From NCBI RefSeq assembly GCF_019012925.1, contig NZ_JAGIRL010000049.1, positions 1 to 48,946 on the forward strand: a stretch of 48,946 nt of DNA, given 5' to 3'. The notes under the pieces are model-generated. The model was given only the letters and a program-made list of their open reading frames with translations, was not told where the DNA came from and did no database searches. Position 1 is the first letter of the stretch. Each line of letters opens with the position of its first letter. The stretch is from Fusobacterium sp. (GTDB lineage Bacteria > Fusobacteriota > Fusobacteriia > Fusobacteriales > Fusobacteriaceae). A program made the position numbers and the translations under genes. Positions 1 to 8,912 of this stretch are shown here, in pieces.

Positions 1-1107
1 ACTACAACAGCAGCTATCTCTAAAGTACTAGCAGACTTAGGACTAGCTCAAAGAGTTGACTTTGAAAACATCGACGTAGCACCAGAAGAGAGAGAAAGAG
101 GAATAACTATCAACACAGCTCACATAGAGTATGAAACAGCAAACAGACACTATGCGCACGTTGACTGTCCAGGACACGCGGACTACGTTAAAAACATGAT
201 CACAGGAGCAGCTCAAATGGACGGAGCAATCCTAGTTGTATCAGCAGCAGATGGACCAATGCCTCAAACAAGAGAGCACATCTTACTATCTAGACAGGTT
301 GGAGTACCTTACATCGTAGTATACTTAAACAAATCAGATATGGTAGATGACGCTGAGTTACTAGAATTAGTAGAAATGGAAGTAAGAGAGTTATTAACTG
401 AGTACGGATTCCCAGGAGATGACATCCCTGTAATAGCTGGATCTTCATTAGGAGCATTAAATGGAGAGCAACAATGGGTAGACAAAATCATGGAATTAAT
501 GAACGCAGTAGATGAGTATATCCCAACTCCAGAAAGAGCAGTAGATCAACCATTCTTAATGCCAATAGAAGATGTATTCACAATCACAGGAAGAGGAACA
601 GTTGTAACTGGAAGAGTAGAAAGAGGAATCATCAAAGTTGGAGAAGAAGTTGAAATAGTAGGAATAAAACCAACTACAAAAACAACTTGTACAGGAGTAG
701 AGATGTTCAGAAAACTACTTGACCAAGGACAAGCAGGAGACAACATCGGAGCATTATTAAGAGGAACTAAGAAAGAAGACGTAGAAAGAGGACAAGTTCT
801 AGCTAAGCCAGGATCAATCACTCCACATACAAACTTCAGATCAGAAGTATACGTATTAACTAAAGAAGAGGGAGGAAGACATACTCCATTCTTCTCAGGA
901 TACAGACCACAATTCTACTTCAGAACAACTGACATAACTGGAGCAATCACATTACCAGAAGGAGTAGAAATGGTAATGCCAGGAGACAACATCGAAATGA
1001 GAGTTGAATTAATCCACGCGATCGCAATGGAAACAGGATTAAGATTCGCTATCAGAGAAGGTGGAAGAACAGTAGCTTCAGGAGTAGTTGCTGAAATTCT
1101 TAAATAA
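1..1107 (+). CDS. tuf: Elongation factor Tu, 5'-truncated by the window edge
   Basis: EF-Tu delivers aminoacyl-tRNA to the ribosome as a GTP complex in the cytoplasm. The reading frame is open from base 1 and starts just after the P-loop ([14 protein letters not shown]), so about 26 residues including GHVDHGKT lie outside the window. Visible are the switch/G3 segment [24 protein letters not shown], split here as DCPGHADY then [13 protein letters not shown], the G4 motif NKSD, and the domain 2 and 3 sequences up to [11 protein letters not shown]. The 368 residues seen plus about 26 missing match the usual length of about 394. Codon use is more G/C-tolerant than in neighbours, as expected for a highly expressed gene. 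A strong intrinsic terminator follows 25 bases after the stop. Confidence 0.98.
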   Translation, partial: TTTAAISKVLADLGLAQRVDFENIDVAPEERERGITINTAHIEYETANRHYAHVDCPGHADYVKNMITGAAQMDGAILVVSAADGPMPQTREHILLSRQVGVPYIVVYLNKSDMVDDAELLELVEMEVRELLTEYGFPGDDIPVIAGSSLGALNGEQQWVDKIMELMNAVDEYIPTPERAVDQPFLMPIEDVFTITGRGTVVTGRVERGIIKVGEEVEIVGIKPTTKTTCTGVEMFRKLLDQGQAGDNIGALLRGTKKEDVERGQVLAKPGSITPHTNFRSEVYVLTKEEGGRHTPFFSGYRPQFYFRTTDITGAITLPEGVEMVMPGDNIEMRVELIHAIAMETGLRFAIREGGRTVASGVVAEILK

Positions 1108-1132
1108 TAAATTACCTGAATAGGGTATTTTG

Positions 1133-1163
1133 AAGAGGAGCAGATACCTGCTCCTCTTTTTTT
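1133..1163 (+). terminator. Intrinsic terminator of tuf
   Basis: GAGGAGCAG (1135-1143) pairs perfectly with CTGCTCCTC (1148-1156) around a 4-nt loop and is followed by seven T residues. It ends the tuf transcript and separates it from the small membrane-protein gene whose ribosome binding site starts at about 1167. Confidence 0.92.
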
Positions 1164-1177
1164 ATCAAGGAGAGGGT

Positions 1178-1771
1178 ATGGAATTTTTTATAAATTTGTT
1201 TACCAAAATTTCTTTAATGGGAATTTTTATCTCTTTTGCAGCTTTTTTTCTTGGTATAAAATTTCCTGATTGGGATTTTAAAATGAAATTAAGACATAGA
1301 AGTATACTTACTCATAGTCCCTTAATTTTATTGATATTTATAAGAGTCTATGAGCAGGATAAAAATATAAACTTTAGATATTTTTTGATGGGATTTTCAT
1401 TGGCATTAGCTCTTCACTTTATATTTGACCTATTTCCAAAAGGTTGGGGTGGAGGGGCATTAATAAAAATCCCTATTTTAAAAATAAGTTGTAATCCAAA
1501 AATAAGTAAGATGATATTATTTTTCTCTGCAGTTATTAGTATTCTTGTAGCAATATGCTATACAGAGAACTTAGCAGAATTTTATTACCTATTTTTTTTA
1601 GGAGTAGTAACAATTTTAAAAGATACTATTAAAGAGAATAAACTGTTTAGACCGTTAATTTCATTCACAGTTTTTGCGATTGGAATAGCTTGTCTAAGAC
1701 ATAAAGAATTGTATTTATTGATAAGAGAGAGTGGAAAGTATATCATAGATAAAATATACATATTTTTTTAA
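1178..1771 (+). CDS. Small integral membrane protein with an HR..THS motif (YdjM/DUF457-like)
   Basis: A 197-residue protein. An upstream in-frame ATG at 1130 is rejected because it lies before and inside the tuf terminator. ATG 1178 has AAGGAGAGGGT just in front of it. The sequence shows several hydrophobic segments and the pattern FPDWDFKMKLRHRSILTHS near residues 26-45, followed by ALHFIFDLFPKGWGG. A histidine-rich HR-x(3)-THS motif with a downstream H..FD resembles the membrane-bound putative metal-dependent hydrolases of the YdjM/DUF457 group. This is a motif-level resemblance only; substrate and role are unknown. It stands alone between the tuf terminator and the transketolase promoter. 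Confidence 0.7.
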   Translation: MEFFINLFTKISLMGIFISFAAFFLGIKFPDWDFKMKLRHRSILTHSPLILLIFIRVYEQDKNINFRYFLMGFSLALALHFIFDLFPKGWGGGALIKIPILKISCNPKISKMILFFSAVISILVAICYTENLAEFYYLFFLGVVTILKDTIKENKLFRPLISFTVFAIGIACLRHKELYLLIRESGKYIIDKIYIFF

Positions 1772-1789
1772 GTAAAATAATAGCTTTTC

Positions 1790-1819
1790 TTGACAATATG
1801 TGAGATAAAATAATATAAT
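1790..1819 (+). promoter_or_regulatory. Sigma70-type promoter for the transketolase genes
   Basis: TTGACA at 1790-1795 and TATAAT at 1814-1819 are both perfect consensus hexamers, 18 bp apart. They lie 44 bp before the start codon at 1863, which is preceded by GAAAGGAG. Confidence 0.85.
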
Positions 1820-1862
1820 TTAGAGAGAGTATAAAAATTTTGAAAGGAGAAATAGAAAACAG

Positions 1863-2684
1863 ATGAGAGATATTAAAAATCTAGAAGCAACAGCAACAAA
1901 CATAAGAAAATCAATAGTTAAAATGATTTGTGAAGCTAAATCAGGACACCCAGGAGGATCATTATCAGCAACAGATATTTTAACAGCTCTATATTTTGAT
2001 GAAATGAATATAGATCCTAGCAATCCTAAAATGGAAAATAGAGATAGATTTGTTCTTTCAAAAGGGCATGCTGCTCCAGCATTATATGCAACTTTAGCTG
2101 AGAGAGGATACTTTGATAAAGAGATTCTAATGACTTTAAGACAGTATGGATCAATTTTACAAGGACACCCTGATATGAAAAAAGTTCCAGGAGTAGAGAT
2201 CTCTACTGGATCATTAGGACAAGGACTATCTGTAGCTAACGGAATGGCTTTAAATGCAAAAATCTCAGATCTTTCATACAGAACTTATATAGTTTTAGGA
2301 GATGGAGAGTTACAAGAAGGTCAAGTTTGGGAAGCTGCAATGACTGCTGCTCACTTCAAATTAGATAACATCTGTGCATTTTTAGACTTTAACAATCTTC
2401 AAATTGATGGAAATGTAGATAAAGTTATGGGAGTAGAGCCTGTTGATGCAAAATGGGAAGCATTTGGTTGGAATGTAATAAAGATCGACGGTCACAATAT
2501 GGAAGAGATATTAAAAGCTTTAGAAGAGGCTAAGACAGTAAAAGGTAAACCAACTATAATAATTGCTAAAACAGTAAAAGGAAAAGGAGTATCATTTATG
2601 GAAAACGTATGTGGATTCCACGGAGTAGCTCCAACAAAAGAGGAAACTGAAAAAGCATTAGCAGAATTAGGAGGGAATAATTAA
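1863..2684 (+). CDS. tktA: Transketolase, N-terminal (thiamine diphosphate-binding) subunit
   Basis: First half of a split transketolase, which transfers two-carbon ketol units between sugar phosphates in the non-oxidative pentose phosphate pathway. The 273 residues carry [12 protein letters not shown] (about 27-38), [21 protein letters not shown] and the thiamine diphosphate motif [14 protein letters not shown] starting at residue 146. Two-gene transketolases of about 270 plus 310 residues are common in Firmicutes, Fusobacteria and Archaea. The stop codon TAA shares its last A with the ATG of the second subunit, so the two are translationally coupled. The number 'tktA' is a family label only. 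Confidence 0.95.
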   Translation: MRDIKNLEATATNIRKSIVKMICEAKSGHPGGSLSATDILTALYFDEMNIDPSNPKMENRDRFVLSKGHAAPALYATLAERGYFDKEILMTLRQYGSILQGHPDMKKVPGVEISTGSLGQGLSVANGMALNAKISDLSYRTYIVLGDGELQEGQVWEAAMTAAHFKLDNICAFLDFNNLQIDGNVDKVMGVEPVDAKWEAFGWNVIKIDGHNMEEILKALEEAKTVKGKPTIIIAKTVKGKGVSFMENVCGFHGVAPTKEETEKALAELGGNN

Positions 2685-3613
2685 TGAGTAAAAAATCTAC
2701 AAGACAAGCTTATGGTGAGGCTTTAGTAGAGCTAGGGCAAATAAATAAAAATGTAGTAGTTTTAGATGCAGATTTAACAAAATCAACAAAAACAAATTTA
2801 TTTAAAGAAAAATTCCCAGAGAGACATTTTAACGTAGGGATAGCTGAAGCTGATTTAATAGGAACAGCAGCAGGATTAGCAACTTGTGGAAAGGTAGCTT
2901 TTGCTTCTACATTTGCTATGTTCGCAGCAGGAAGAGGATTCGAGCAAATTAGAAATACAGTTGCTTATCCAAAATTAAATGTTAAAATAGCTCCAACTCA
3001 CGCTGGAATATCAGTAGGAGAAGATGGAGGATCACACCAATCAGTAGAGGATATAGCATTAATGAGATCTATTCCAGGAATGGTAGTATTATCTCCAGCA
3101 GATGCAGTAGAGACTAAAAAAATGGTGTTTGCAGTAGCTGAATATAATGGACCTGTTTATATAAGAATGGGAAGATTAGACGTTGAGACAATTTTTGATG
3201 AAGCAACATATGATTTCCAAATAGGAATTGCTAATACATTGAGAGAGGGAACAGATGTAACTATTGCATCTACTGGATTAATGACAGCTGAAGCTTTAAA
3301 AGCTGCAGAGATATTAGCAGAAGAGGGAATATCAGTTAGAGTAATTAATGTTGGAACAATCAAACCACTTGATGGAGAGACTATATTAAAAGCAGCTCAA
3401 GAGACTAAATTCATAATAACTGCTGAGGAGCACTCAGTAATTGGTGGATTAGGATCAGCTGTATCAGAATTTCTATCTGAAGTACACCCAACAAAAGTTA
3501 AAAAACTTGGAATCTATGACAAGTTTGGACAAAGTGGAAAAGCTAATGAATTATTAGAGAAATATGAGTTAACAGCAGCTAAATTAGTAGCAATGGTTAA
3601 AGAAAATATGTAA
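2684..3613 (+). CDS. tktB: Transketolase, C-terminal subunit
   Basis: Second half of the split transketolase, 309 residues. It contains the pyrimidine-binding domain (VVLDADLTKSTKTNLFKEKF, then NVGIAEADLIGTAAGLA, with the catalytic glutamate in the GIAEADL segment) and the C-terminal transketolase domain (TIASTGLMTAEALKAAEIL, then TAEEHSVIGGLGSAVSEFL). It works as a complex with the product of the upstream overlapping gene. A stable terminator follows directly, so the pair forms a two-gene operon. Confidence 0.95.
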   Translation: MSKKSTRQAYGEALVELGQINKNVVVLDADLTKSTKTNLFKEKFPERHFNVGIAEADLIGTAAGLATCGKVAFASTFAMFAAGRGFEQIRNTVAYPKLNVKIAPTHAGISVGEDGGSHQSVEDIALMRSIPGMVVLSPADAVETKKMVFAVAEYNGPVYIRMGRLDVETIFDEATYDFQIGIANTLREGTDVTIASTGLMTAEALKAAEILAEEGISVRVINVGTIKPLDGETILKAAQETKFIITAEEHSVIGGLGSAVSEFLSEVHPTKVKKLGIYDKFGQSGKANELLEKYELTAAKLVAMVKENM

Positions 3614-3626
3614 TAAATAAGTTTGG

Positions 3627-3670
3627 GAGGGCTGGCATAAACTCCTTTATGGTCAGTCCTCATCTTTTTA
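3627..3670 (+). terminator. Intrinsic terminator of the transketolase operon
   Basis: A long stem, GAGGGCTGGCATAAA against TTTATGGTCAGTCCTC, with one bulged G and two G-U pairs, closes over CTCC and is followed by ATCTTTTTATA. Confidence 0.82.
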
Positions 3671-3694
3671 TATAAACTTTAGAATGAGGTGGCT

Positions 3695-4558
3695 ATGAAT
3701 AATTTTAATGTGATAAGAGAGGGGAAAAAAATAGTGAAAAGTGGGATTCAGATAAAAAAGGTAACATTTATTTTAAATATTTTGGCTTTTATCATCTTAA
3801 ACTTTTTCTTGGCTTTTTTCATCAATACTCAAGGGATAACTCAGAAAATAGAGAGAGAGTATTTTTTTACAGCGGACTTTCAAGGAAATGTAGCGGAGAT
3901 AGATAAGGAAAAAACAGAGATTGAAGTATTAAAATTAGAGGGAGTTAGACAGGTTAGATATATTTCGAAAGAGGAAGCATTCCAAAAGTTACAGTATCAA
4001 TTGGATGTAGCTATACCTAGAGGTGAAAATCCACTTTCAGATAGTCTAGTAATTTATTTTGAAAAACCTTCAGATATAGAGAAAATTCAAACTAGTTTAG
4101 AAAATAATCAAAATATTAAAGAAGTTTTTGTAGATGGAGAATTTATCAATTATAAGGGAAGGCAGTTAAAGTTTTATAGAATGATAATGGTAGGAATATT
4201 TGTAGGATGTATATTGCCTATGTTAGGAATTGTATACTACATATTCTATAGTGCTATTTCAATAGATTATATAAATAATATTGAGATAGGGAGAGATGAT
4301 AACTCTAGTAAGGCTAGAGCAAGAAAGGTCAATTTGCTTCCGTTTACAGCTAGTTCAGTAATAGGAACTTTAATATTTTTTAATGTATATAGTTATTTTA
4401 GAAAAAATCTGCTTTTGATCAGTAGCAAATATCTATTGTTAGGATTGAAAGAGATATTTGTAATTCAATTTGTTATTATTTTTATTATAAATCTTTTAAT
4501 CTGGTTAAAACCTATAAAGATTGGGGTGTTAAAGTGGATAGAAGATGGCAAAAAGTAA
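3695..4558 (+). CDS. ftsX: Cell division permease-like protein FtsX
   Basis: FtsX is the membrane subunit of the FtsEX complex, which uses ATP hydrolysis by FtsE to switch on peptidoglycan hydrolases at the division site. The 287 residues show a first membrane segment (about 24-44), an extracellular domain with the typical VRYISKEEAFQKL motif near residue 95, and three further membrane segments (about 158-184, 212-233, 247-272). ATG 3695 is preferred over GTG 3689 because GAGG at 3686-3689 is 5 nt upstream. The next gene encodes an EnvC-like activator, the expected partner. No ftsE is in the window: the upstream neighbour is transketolase behind a terminator. Confidence 0.82.
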   Translation: MNNFNVIREGKKIVKSGIQIKKVTFILNILAFIILNFFLAFFINTQGITQKIEREYFFTADFQGNVAEIDKEKTEIEVLKLEGVRQVRYISKEEAFQKLQYQLDVAIPRGENPLSDSLVIYFEKPSDIEKIQTSLENNQNIKEVFVDGEFINYKGRQLKFYRMIMVGIFVGCILPMLGIVYYIFYSAISIDYINNIEIGRDDNSSKARARKVNLLPFTASSVIGTLIFFNVYSYFRKNLLLISSKYLLLGLKEIFVIQFVIIFIINLLIWLKPIKIGVLKWIEDGKK

Positions 4559-5643
4559 TTTTATTTTTAATGGTGGCAACTCTTAGTTTTTCAGATACAT
4601 TAACTGATATGGAGAAGAAGATAAAAGCCATAGACAGAGAGATTTCACAGAAAAACCAGAGGATAAAAAATATAGATGTACAGACTCAAAAATTGGAAAA
4701 ACAGATCCTAGAGTTAGAGAGAGATATTTTAGAGATAGCTAAAGACAGAGAAAAGATCTTAAATGATATAAAGACAGTTTCTAAAAATATCGAATATGGT
4801 GGACAAAACCTAAATATAACCTCAAGTGAGTTAAAGAGAAAAAAACTTGAGTTTAAAGCAAAGATTATTGCTTGGAATAGATACTCTAAAGAGAGAGAAG
4901 AGAATCTAATAGAGGATACTTTGTTAAAGAAAGACTTTAAAAATCTCCTATATGGAGATTTGCAAAAGATGGAACACATTAAGAAAGTCCAAAGCAATAT
5001 ACAGAAAGTAAAAGCAGATATTGAAGGGGAAAAATTAAAACTTTCAAAGCTTAGAAATAAATTGGCTTTAAACTTGGAACAGATGGATAGTAAAAAAAGT
5101 CAGCATGGTAAACTAATTGATCAATTAAATAGAGAGAAAAGTGGTCATGTAAAAAGTATAAGTAAACTCCAACAAGAAAAAGAGAGAATTGAGAAGAAAA
5201 TAAAAGAGATAATAGTTGCAAGAACTAAAACAGATAAAAAGATAGTGAATCAATCTCAAGCATATTCAAAATTAGGAAAAGTAATCAAACCAGTTACAGG
5301 AAATATTGTTGTAAGATTTAATCAGAAAAAACAACAAGAGGTAACAAGTAATGGAATAGAGATACAAGCTAGAATGGGATCTAAGATTAAAGCATCAGCA
5401 AAGGGAAAAGTAATATATGCAGATGTATTCCAAGGATTGGGAAATGTTGTAATGATAGATTATGGATATAATATGATAGGAGTATATGGAAACTTAATAG
5501 CAACTAAAGTTAAATTGAATCAACAGGTACAGCAAGGTGCAGAGATAGGAATTTTAGGATTATCTGTTGAGGGTAAACCAAACCTATACTATGAACTAAG
5601 ATTTAATTTAAAACCTATTGACCCTGTTCCAATGTTTAAATAA
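4534..5643 (+). CDS. envC: EnvC-like murein hydrolase activator (coiled coil plus degenerate LytM/M23 domain)
   Basis: A secreted or periplasmic protein of 369 residues: an N-terminal hydrophobic signal (VILFLMVATLSFS), a long Lys/Glu-rich coiled coil (about 25-240) and a C-terminal peptidase M23-like domain (about 255-369) ending YELRFNLKPIDPVPMFK. The M23 zinc ligands are not intact: the usual HGGIDI position reads SNGIEI and the HxH position reads YELRF. That is the EnvC pattern, in which the domain activates amidases instead of cutting peptidoglycan. It starts with GTG inside the end of ftsX (25-nt overlap), supporting an FtsX-EnvC division module. Confidence 0.85.
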   Translation: MDRRWQKVILFLMVATLSFSDTLTDMEKKIKAIDREISQKNQRIKNIDVQTQKLEKQILELERDILEIAKDREKILNDIKTVSKNIEYGGQNLNITSSELKRKKLEFKAKIIAWNRYSKEREENLIEDTLLKKDFKNLLYGDLQKMEHIKKVQSNIQKVKADIEGEKLKLSKLRNKLALNLEQMDSKKSQHGKLIDQLNREKSGHVKSISKLQQEKERIEKKIKEIIVARTKTDKKIVNQSQAYSKLGKVIKPVTGNIVVRFNQKKQQEVTSNGIEIQARMGSKIKASAKGKVIYADVFQGLGNVVMIDYGYNMIGVYGNLIATKVKLNQQVQQGAEIGILGLSVEGKPNLYYELRFNLKPIDPVPMFK

Positions 5644-5659
5644 CTTTGGTGGAGGAATA

Positions 5660-6457
5660 ATGAAAAAAGTTTTTATAATGTACAATATGGACAAACCAGT
5701 GGCTCAAGAGCTATATAATAAAAGTGTAGAGTATTTTAAAAAGAAGAATATAGAGATAGTGGACAAAGCTAATAAAGCTGATTTTGGAGTTGTTATTGGT
5801 GGAGATGGGACACTACTTAGAGCTTTTAGAAACTTTATATTTAAAAAAAATCTATATGTAATAGCTATTAATGCTGGAAGTCTAGGTTTTTTAACCGAGA
5901 TAAAAAAAGAGAAGATGCTTGAAGAGTATGATAATTTTTTAAATGGAAAATTCAAGTATGAGAAGAGACATATATTGGAAGTGGAGCTTGATGGACAGAT
6001 ATACTATGCTCTAAATGAGGTAGTTATCTCAAAAGCTGGAATTACCTCTAGAGTATTGAGAGTAAATTTTAAAACAAATGGAGAGTATATGTGTACCTAT
6101 AAAGGAGATGGAGTAATTGTAGCCACTCCAACAGGTTCAACTGCTTATTCAATGTCAGCAGGTGGACCCATTCTAAAATCTGATATGAAGGCTATTGTAA
6201 TAACTCCAATAGCTCCACACAATCTTAATACAAGACCTATCGTAATAGGTTGGAATGAGAGGATTGAGATGAAGATTGAAGATGAGAAGAGAATGGGACA
6301 ATTGATAATTGATGGTCAAACAAATAAGAAAATTGGAAGTATGGAAAGTATAAGAATGGAGTATTCTAAGTATACTTTAAATTTAGTTATTCCAAGGGAT
6401 AGAAATTATTATAGTGTACTTAGAGAAAAATTGAAATGGGGAGATAATCTGTGTTAA
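5660..6457 (+). CDS. nadK: NAD kinase
   Basis: Phosphorylates NAD to NADP in the cytoplasm. The 265 residues carry the signature GGDGTLL (47-53), NAGSLGFLTE, NEVVI and the long GDGVIVATPTGSTAYSMSAGG nucleotide-binding stretch. An in-frame start exists at 5618 inside the end of the envC-like gene, but ATG 5660 has GGTGGAGGAAT immediately upstream and gives the conserved start MKKVFIMYNM. The end overlaps the start of recN by 7 nt. Confidence 0.95.
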   Translation: MKKVFIMYNMDKPVAQELYNKSVEYFKKKNIEIVDKANKADFGVVIGGDGTLLRAFRNFIFKKNLYVIAINAGSLGFLTEIKKEKMLEEYDNFLNGKFKYEKRHILEVELDGQIYYALNEVVISKAGITSRVLRVNFKTNGEYMCTYKGDGVIVATPTGSTAYSMSAGGPILKSDMKAIVITPIAPHNLNTRPIVIGWNERIEMKIEDEKRMGQLIIDGQTNKKIGSMESIRMEYSKYTLNLVIPRDRNYYSVLREKLKWGDNLC

Positions 6458-8118
6458 GAGAGCTCAAAATAGAAAATTTAGCTATAATAGAGAAACTTGA
6501 TTTAGAATTTGAAGATGGATTTATTGTTCTTACAGGAGAGACAGGGGCAGGAAAATCAATTATATTGAGTGGTATAAATCTTTTGATAGGAGAGAAGGCT
6601 ACTACTGATATGATTAGAAGTGGAGAGAAGACTCTATCTGCTCAAGGTGTTTTTGAGATCAATGATGAACAGAGAGAGGAACTTATAGAAAAATTTGCAA
6701 TTGATGCTGAAGATAACGAAGTGATAGTGAGAAGAACCTTAGATATAAATGGTAAGGGAAAAGTCTTTGTAAATGGGATAAGAGTTTCTCTTACAAATCT
6801 AAGAGAGATAATGGGATCTTTGGTAGATATAGTAGGTCAGCACTCTCATCAAATGCTTTTGAATAAGAACAACCATATAAAACTTTTGGATAAATTTTTA
6901 GGAGAGCAGGGAAAAGAGCTATTAAAAAGTAGTAATAGACTTTTTTCAAGATATAAAGAGCTAGATAATAAAATAGAGCAGATAGAAAAAAACAGAAAAG
7001 AAGCAATAGAGAAAAGAGAGTTTTATGAGTTTCAATTAGCTGAAATAGAGAAGATAAATCCTAAGAAAAATGAGGATACACTCTTAGAAGATGAGTATAA
7101 AAAACTTTTTAATGCTGGAAAGATAAAGGAGAAGATAGAAAATTCTACACTTTACTTGAGAGATGGAGAGGTTAGTGCTCTACATCTTATTCACAACTCT
7201 AAAAAAAATATAGAGGGTTTGTGTAAATATGGAAATGACTTCAGTGAACTTTTAGATAAGTTGGAAAGAGTGTATTATGAATTGGAAGATTGTGTTGACA
7301 TTATGGATACTCTTGATGATGATATAGATATAGATGATAGAAGATTGCAGGAAGTAGTTGATAGACTGGATATAATCAATAAGATGAAGATAAAGTATGG
7401 AGCAACTATTGAGGAGATAATCGAATTTAAAGAGAGTATTGCACAGAAGATAAATCTATTGGAAGAGGATAGCTTTGAGATTCAAAAACTCCAAAAAGAG
7501 AGAAAAGAGATAGAGGAGAGCTATTGGGAAAATGCTCATCAACTTAGAAGATTGAGAAAAGAGAAGGCTATACAGATAGAGAAAAACCTGAAAGAGGAAT
7601 TAAAATTCTTGAAGATGGGGGATGCCAAAATACATGTTGTAGTAGATGAAAGTGAAGGTATGGGAGCAAATGGAGCTGATAGTGTGGAGATCTTTATATC
7701 TACAAATATTGGTCAAGATATGAAGCCCTTATGGAAGATAGCTTCTGGTGGAGAGGTAAGTAGAATTATGTTAGCTCTAAAAGTTATATTTTCTAGAGTT
7801 GATAATGTTCCAATACTTATATTTGACGAGATAGATACAGGGGTTGGAGGAGAGACAGTTAGAAAGATAGCTGATAAATTGAGAGAGATAGGAGAGCATG
7901 CCCAAGTTGTTTCTATAACACACTCACCAGCTATTGCATCTAAAGCACACCAACAGTTCTATATAAAAAAATACACTTTAGAAAATAATACTTCAACAGT
8001 TGTAACTAGATTAGATGAGCGTGGAAGAATAGAGGAGATAGCTAGAATGTTAGCTGGAGAAAATGTAACAGAAGCAGTATTCCAACATGCTGAGGAACTT
8101 TTGAAAGAGAGTAGATAG
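6451..8118 (+). CDS. recN: DNA repair protein RecN
   Basis: SMC-like ATPase that acts early in recombinational repair of double-strand breaks. The 555 residues contain an N-terminal Walker A (GETGAGKS, about 29-36), the RecN-typical VDIVGQHSHQ, a long central coiled coil, an ABC signature (ASGGEVSRIMLALK, about 431) and Walker B (ILIFDEIDTGVGGE). The start is GTG, giving MLRELKIENLAI, and overlaps nadK. The nadK-recN adjacency is a recurrent bacterial arrangement. Confidence 0.95.
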   Translation: MLRELKIENLAIIEKLDLEFEDGFIVLTGETGAGKSIILSGINLLIGEKATTDMIRSGEKTLSAQGVFEINDEQREELIEKFAIDAEDNEVIVRRTLDINGKGKVFVNGIRVSLTNLREIMGSLVDIVGQHSHQMLLNKNNHIKLLDKFLGEQGKELLKSSNRLFSRYKELDNKIEQIEKNRKEAIEKREFYEFQLAEIEKINPKKNEDTLLEDEYKKLFNAGKIKEKIENSTLYLRDGEVSALHLIHNSKKNIEGLCKYGNDFSELLDKLERVYYELEDCVDIMDTLDDDIDIDDRRLQEVVDRLDIINKMKIKYGATIEEIIEFKESIAQKINLLEEDSFEIQKLQKERKEIEESYWENAHQLRRLRKEKAIQIEKNLKEELKFLKMGDAKIHVVVDESEGMGANGADSVEIFISTNIGQDMKPLWKIASGGEVSRIMLALKVIFSRVDNVPILIFDEIDTGVGGETVRKIADKLREIGEHAQVVSITHSPAIASKAHQQFYIKKYTLENNTSTVVTRLDERGRIEEIARMLAGENVTEAVFQHAEELLKESR

Positions 8119-8120
8119 TT

Positions 8121-8912
8121 ATGGATTTTATAGAGGAATTTTTACAAAAAACAAAGGCTGATGGAAAGATAAATTCTTCAACTTTGGTTATATATAGAAA
8201 AGATATTGAGGATTTTGATGGATTTATAGTTGGAAAAGAACTGATAGATGTAGAGACTATTGATGTAGTTAGATATATTGAAGAGTTAAAAAAGAAGTAT
8301 AGTGATATGTCTGTATATAGAAAGATCAGTTCTTTGAAGAGTTTTTATAAATATCTATTAAAGGCAAAAATAATTGATGAAACTCCTATAAAAGGGATAG
8401 AGTTGTCCAATCGTGTAAAGAGATCAACACAGGCTCTAGAAAAATGGGAGTTAAAAAAAATATTAGATGTTTGTAATGAAAATTATGAGGAGAGAAGAGA
8501 CTCTTTGGTAATTAGATTACTCTATGAAACAGGACTGAAGATAGGAGATATTTTAAATTTAGATAGAGAGAACTTAGAAAAATATGAGTATAAAATGATA
8601 AACCTATACTCATCAACAAAGATTGTTACTGAAAGAGTGAGTGAAAAATTAGCTGAAGATTTGAAAAAATTTTCAGAGGAAAGTTCAGTAAAAATGTATA
8701 CAAACAATAATAAAATTTTTTCTGGATTAACTAGAGAGAGTTTTCGTGTGAGATTTATAAATTATGGAAAAAGAGCTGAGCTAGATAGAGATATATCCCC
8801 AAATATGATAAAGAAAATCATAGTAGAAGAGAAGATAAGAGATGAAGAGGGATTATCATTTTTAGATAGAATAAGAGAGCAGTATATGAGAATAGGAATA
8901 GGAGATGATTAG
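8121..8912 (+). CDS. Degenerate XerC/D-type tyrosine recombinase, probably catalytically inactive
   Basis: 263 residues with the SAM-like N-terminal core-binding domain (KTKADGKINSSTLVIYRKDI to SVYRKISSLKSFYKYLL) and a C-terminal catalytic-fold domain. The length is slightly below the usual 290-300 of XerC/D. Key catalytic positions look altered: box I reads LYETGLKIGDILNL, with Lys in place of the catalytic Arg of TGLR, and the HxLRH box reads SPNMIKKIIVEEK, without the His or Arg. A tyrosine is present near the C-terminus (REQYMRIG). It sits 2 nt after recN and directly abuts era, so it is expressed with DNA-repair and GTPase genes. A structural or regulatory role is possible; function is unknown. 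Confidence 0.78.
   Translation: MDFIEEFLQKTKADGKINSSTLVIYRKDIEDFDGFIVGKELIDVETIDVVRYIEELKKKYSDMSVYRKISSLKSFYKYLLKAKIIDETPIKGIELSNRVKRSTQALEKWELKKILDVCNENYEERRDSLVIRLLYETGLKIGDILNLDRENLEKYEYKMINLYSSTKIVTERVSEKLAEDLKKFSEESSVKMYTNNNKIFSGLTRESFRVRFINYGKRAELDRDISPNMIKKIIVEEKIRDEEGLSFLDRIREQYMRIGIGDD

Noticed and set aside
1130..1177. Upstream start for the small membrane protein
   Set aside because: The extension would be encoded by the tuf terminator hairpin; ATG 1178 has a proper ribosome binding site.
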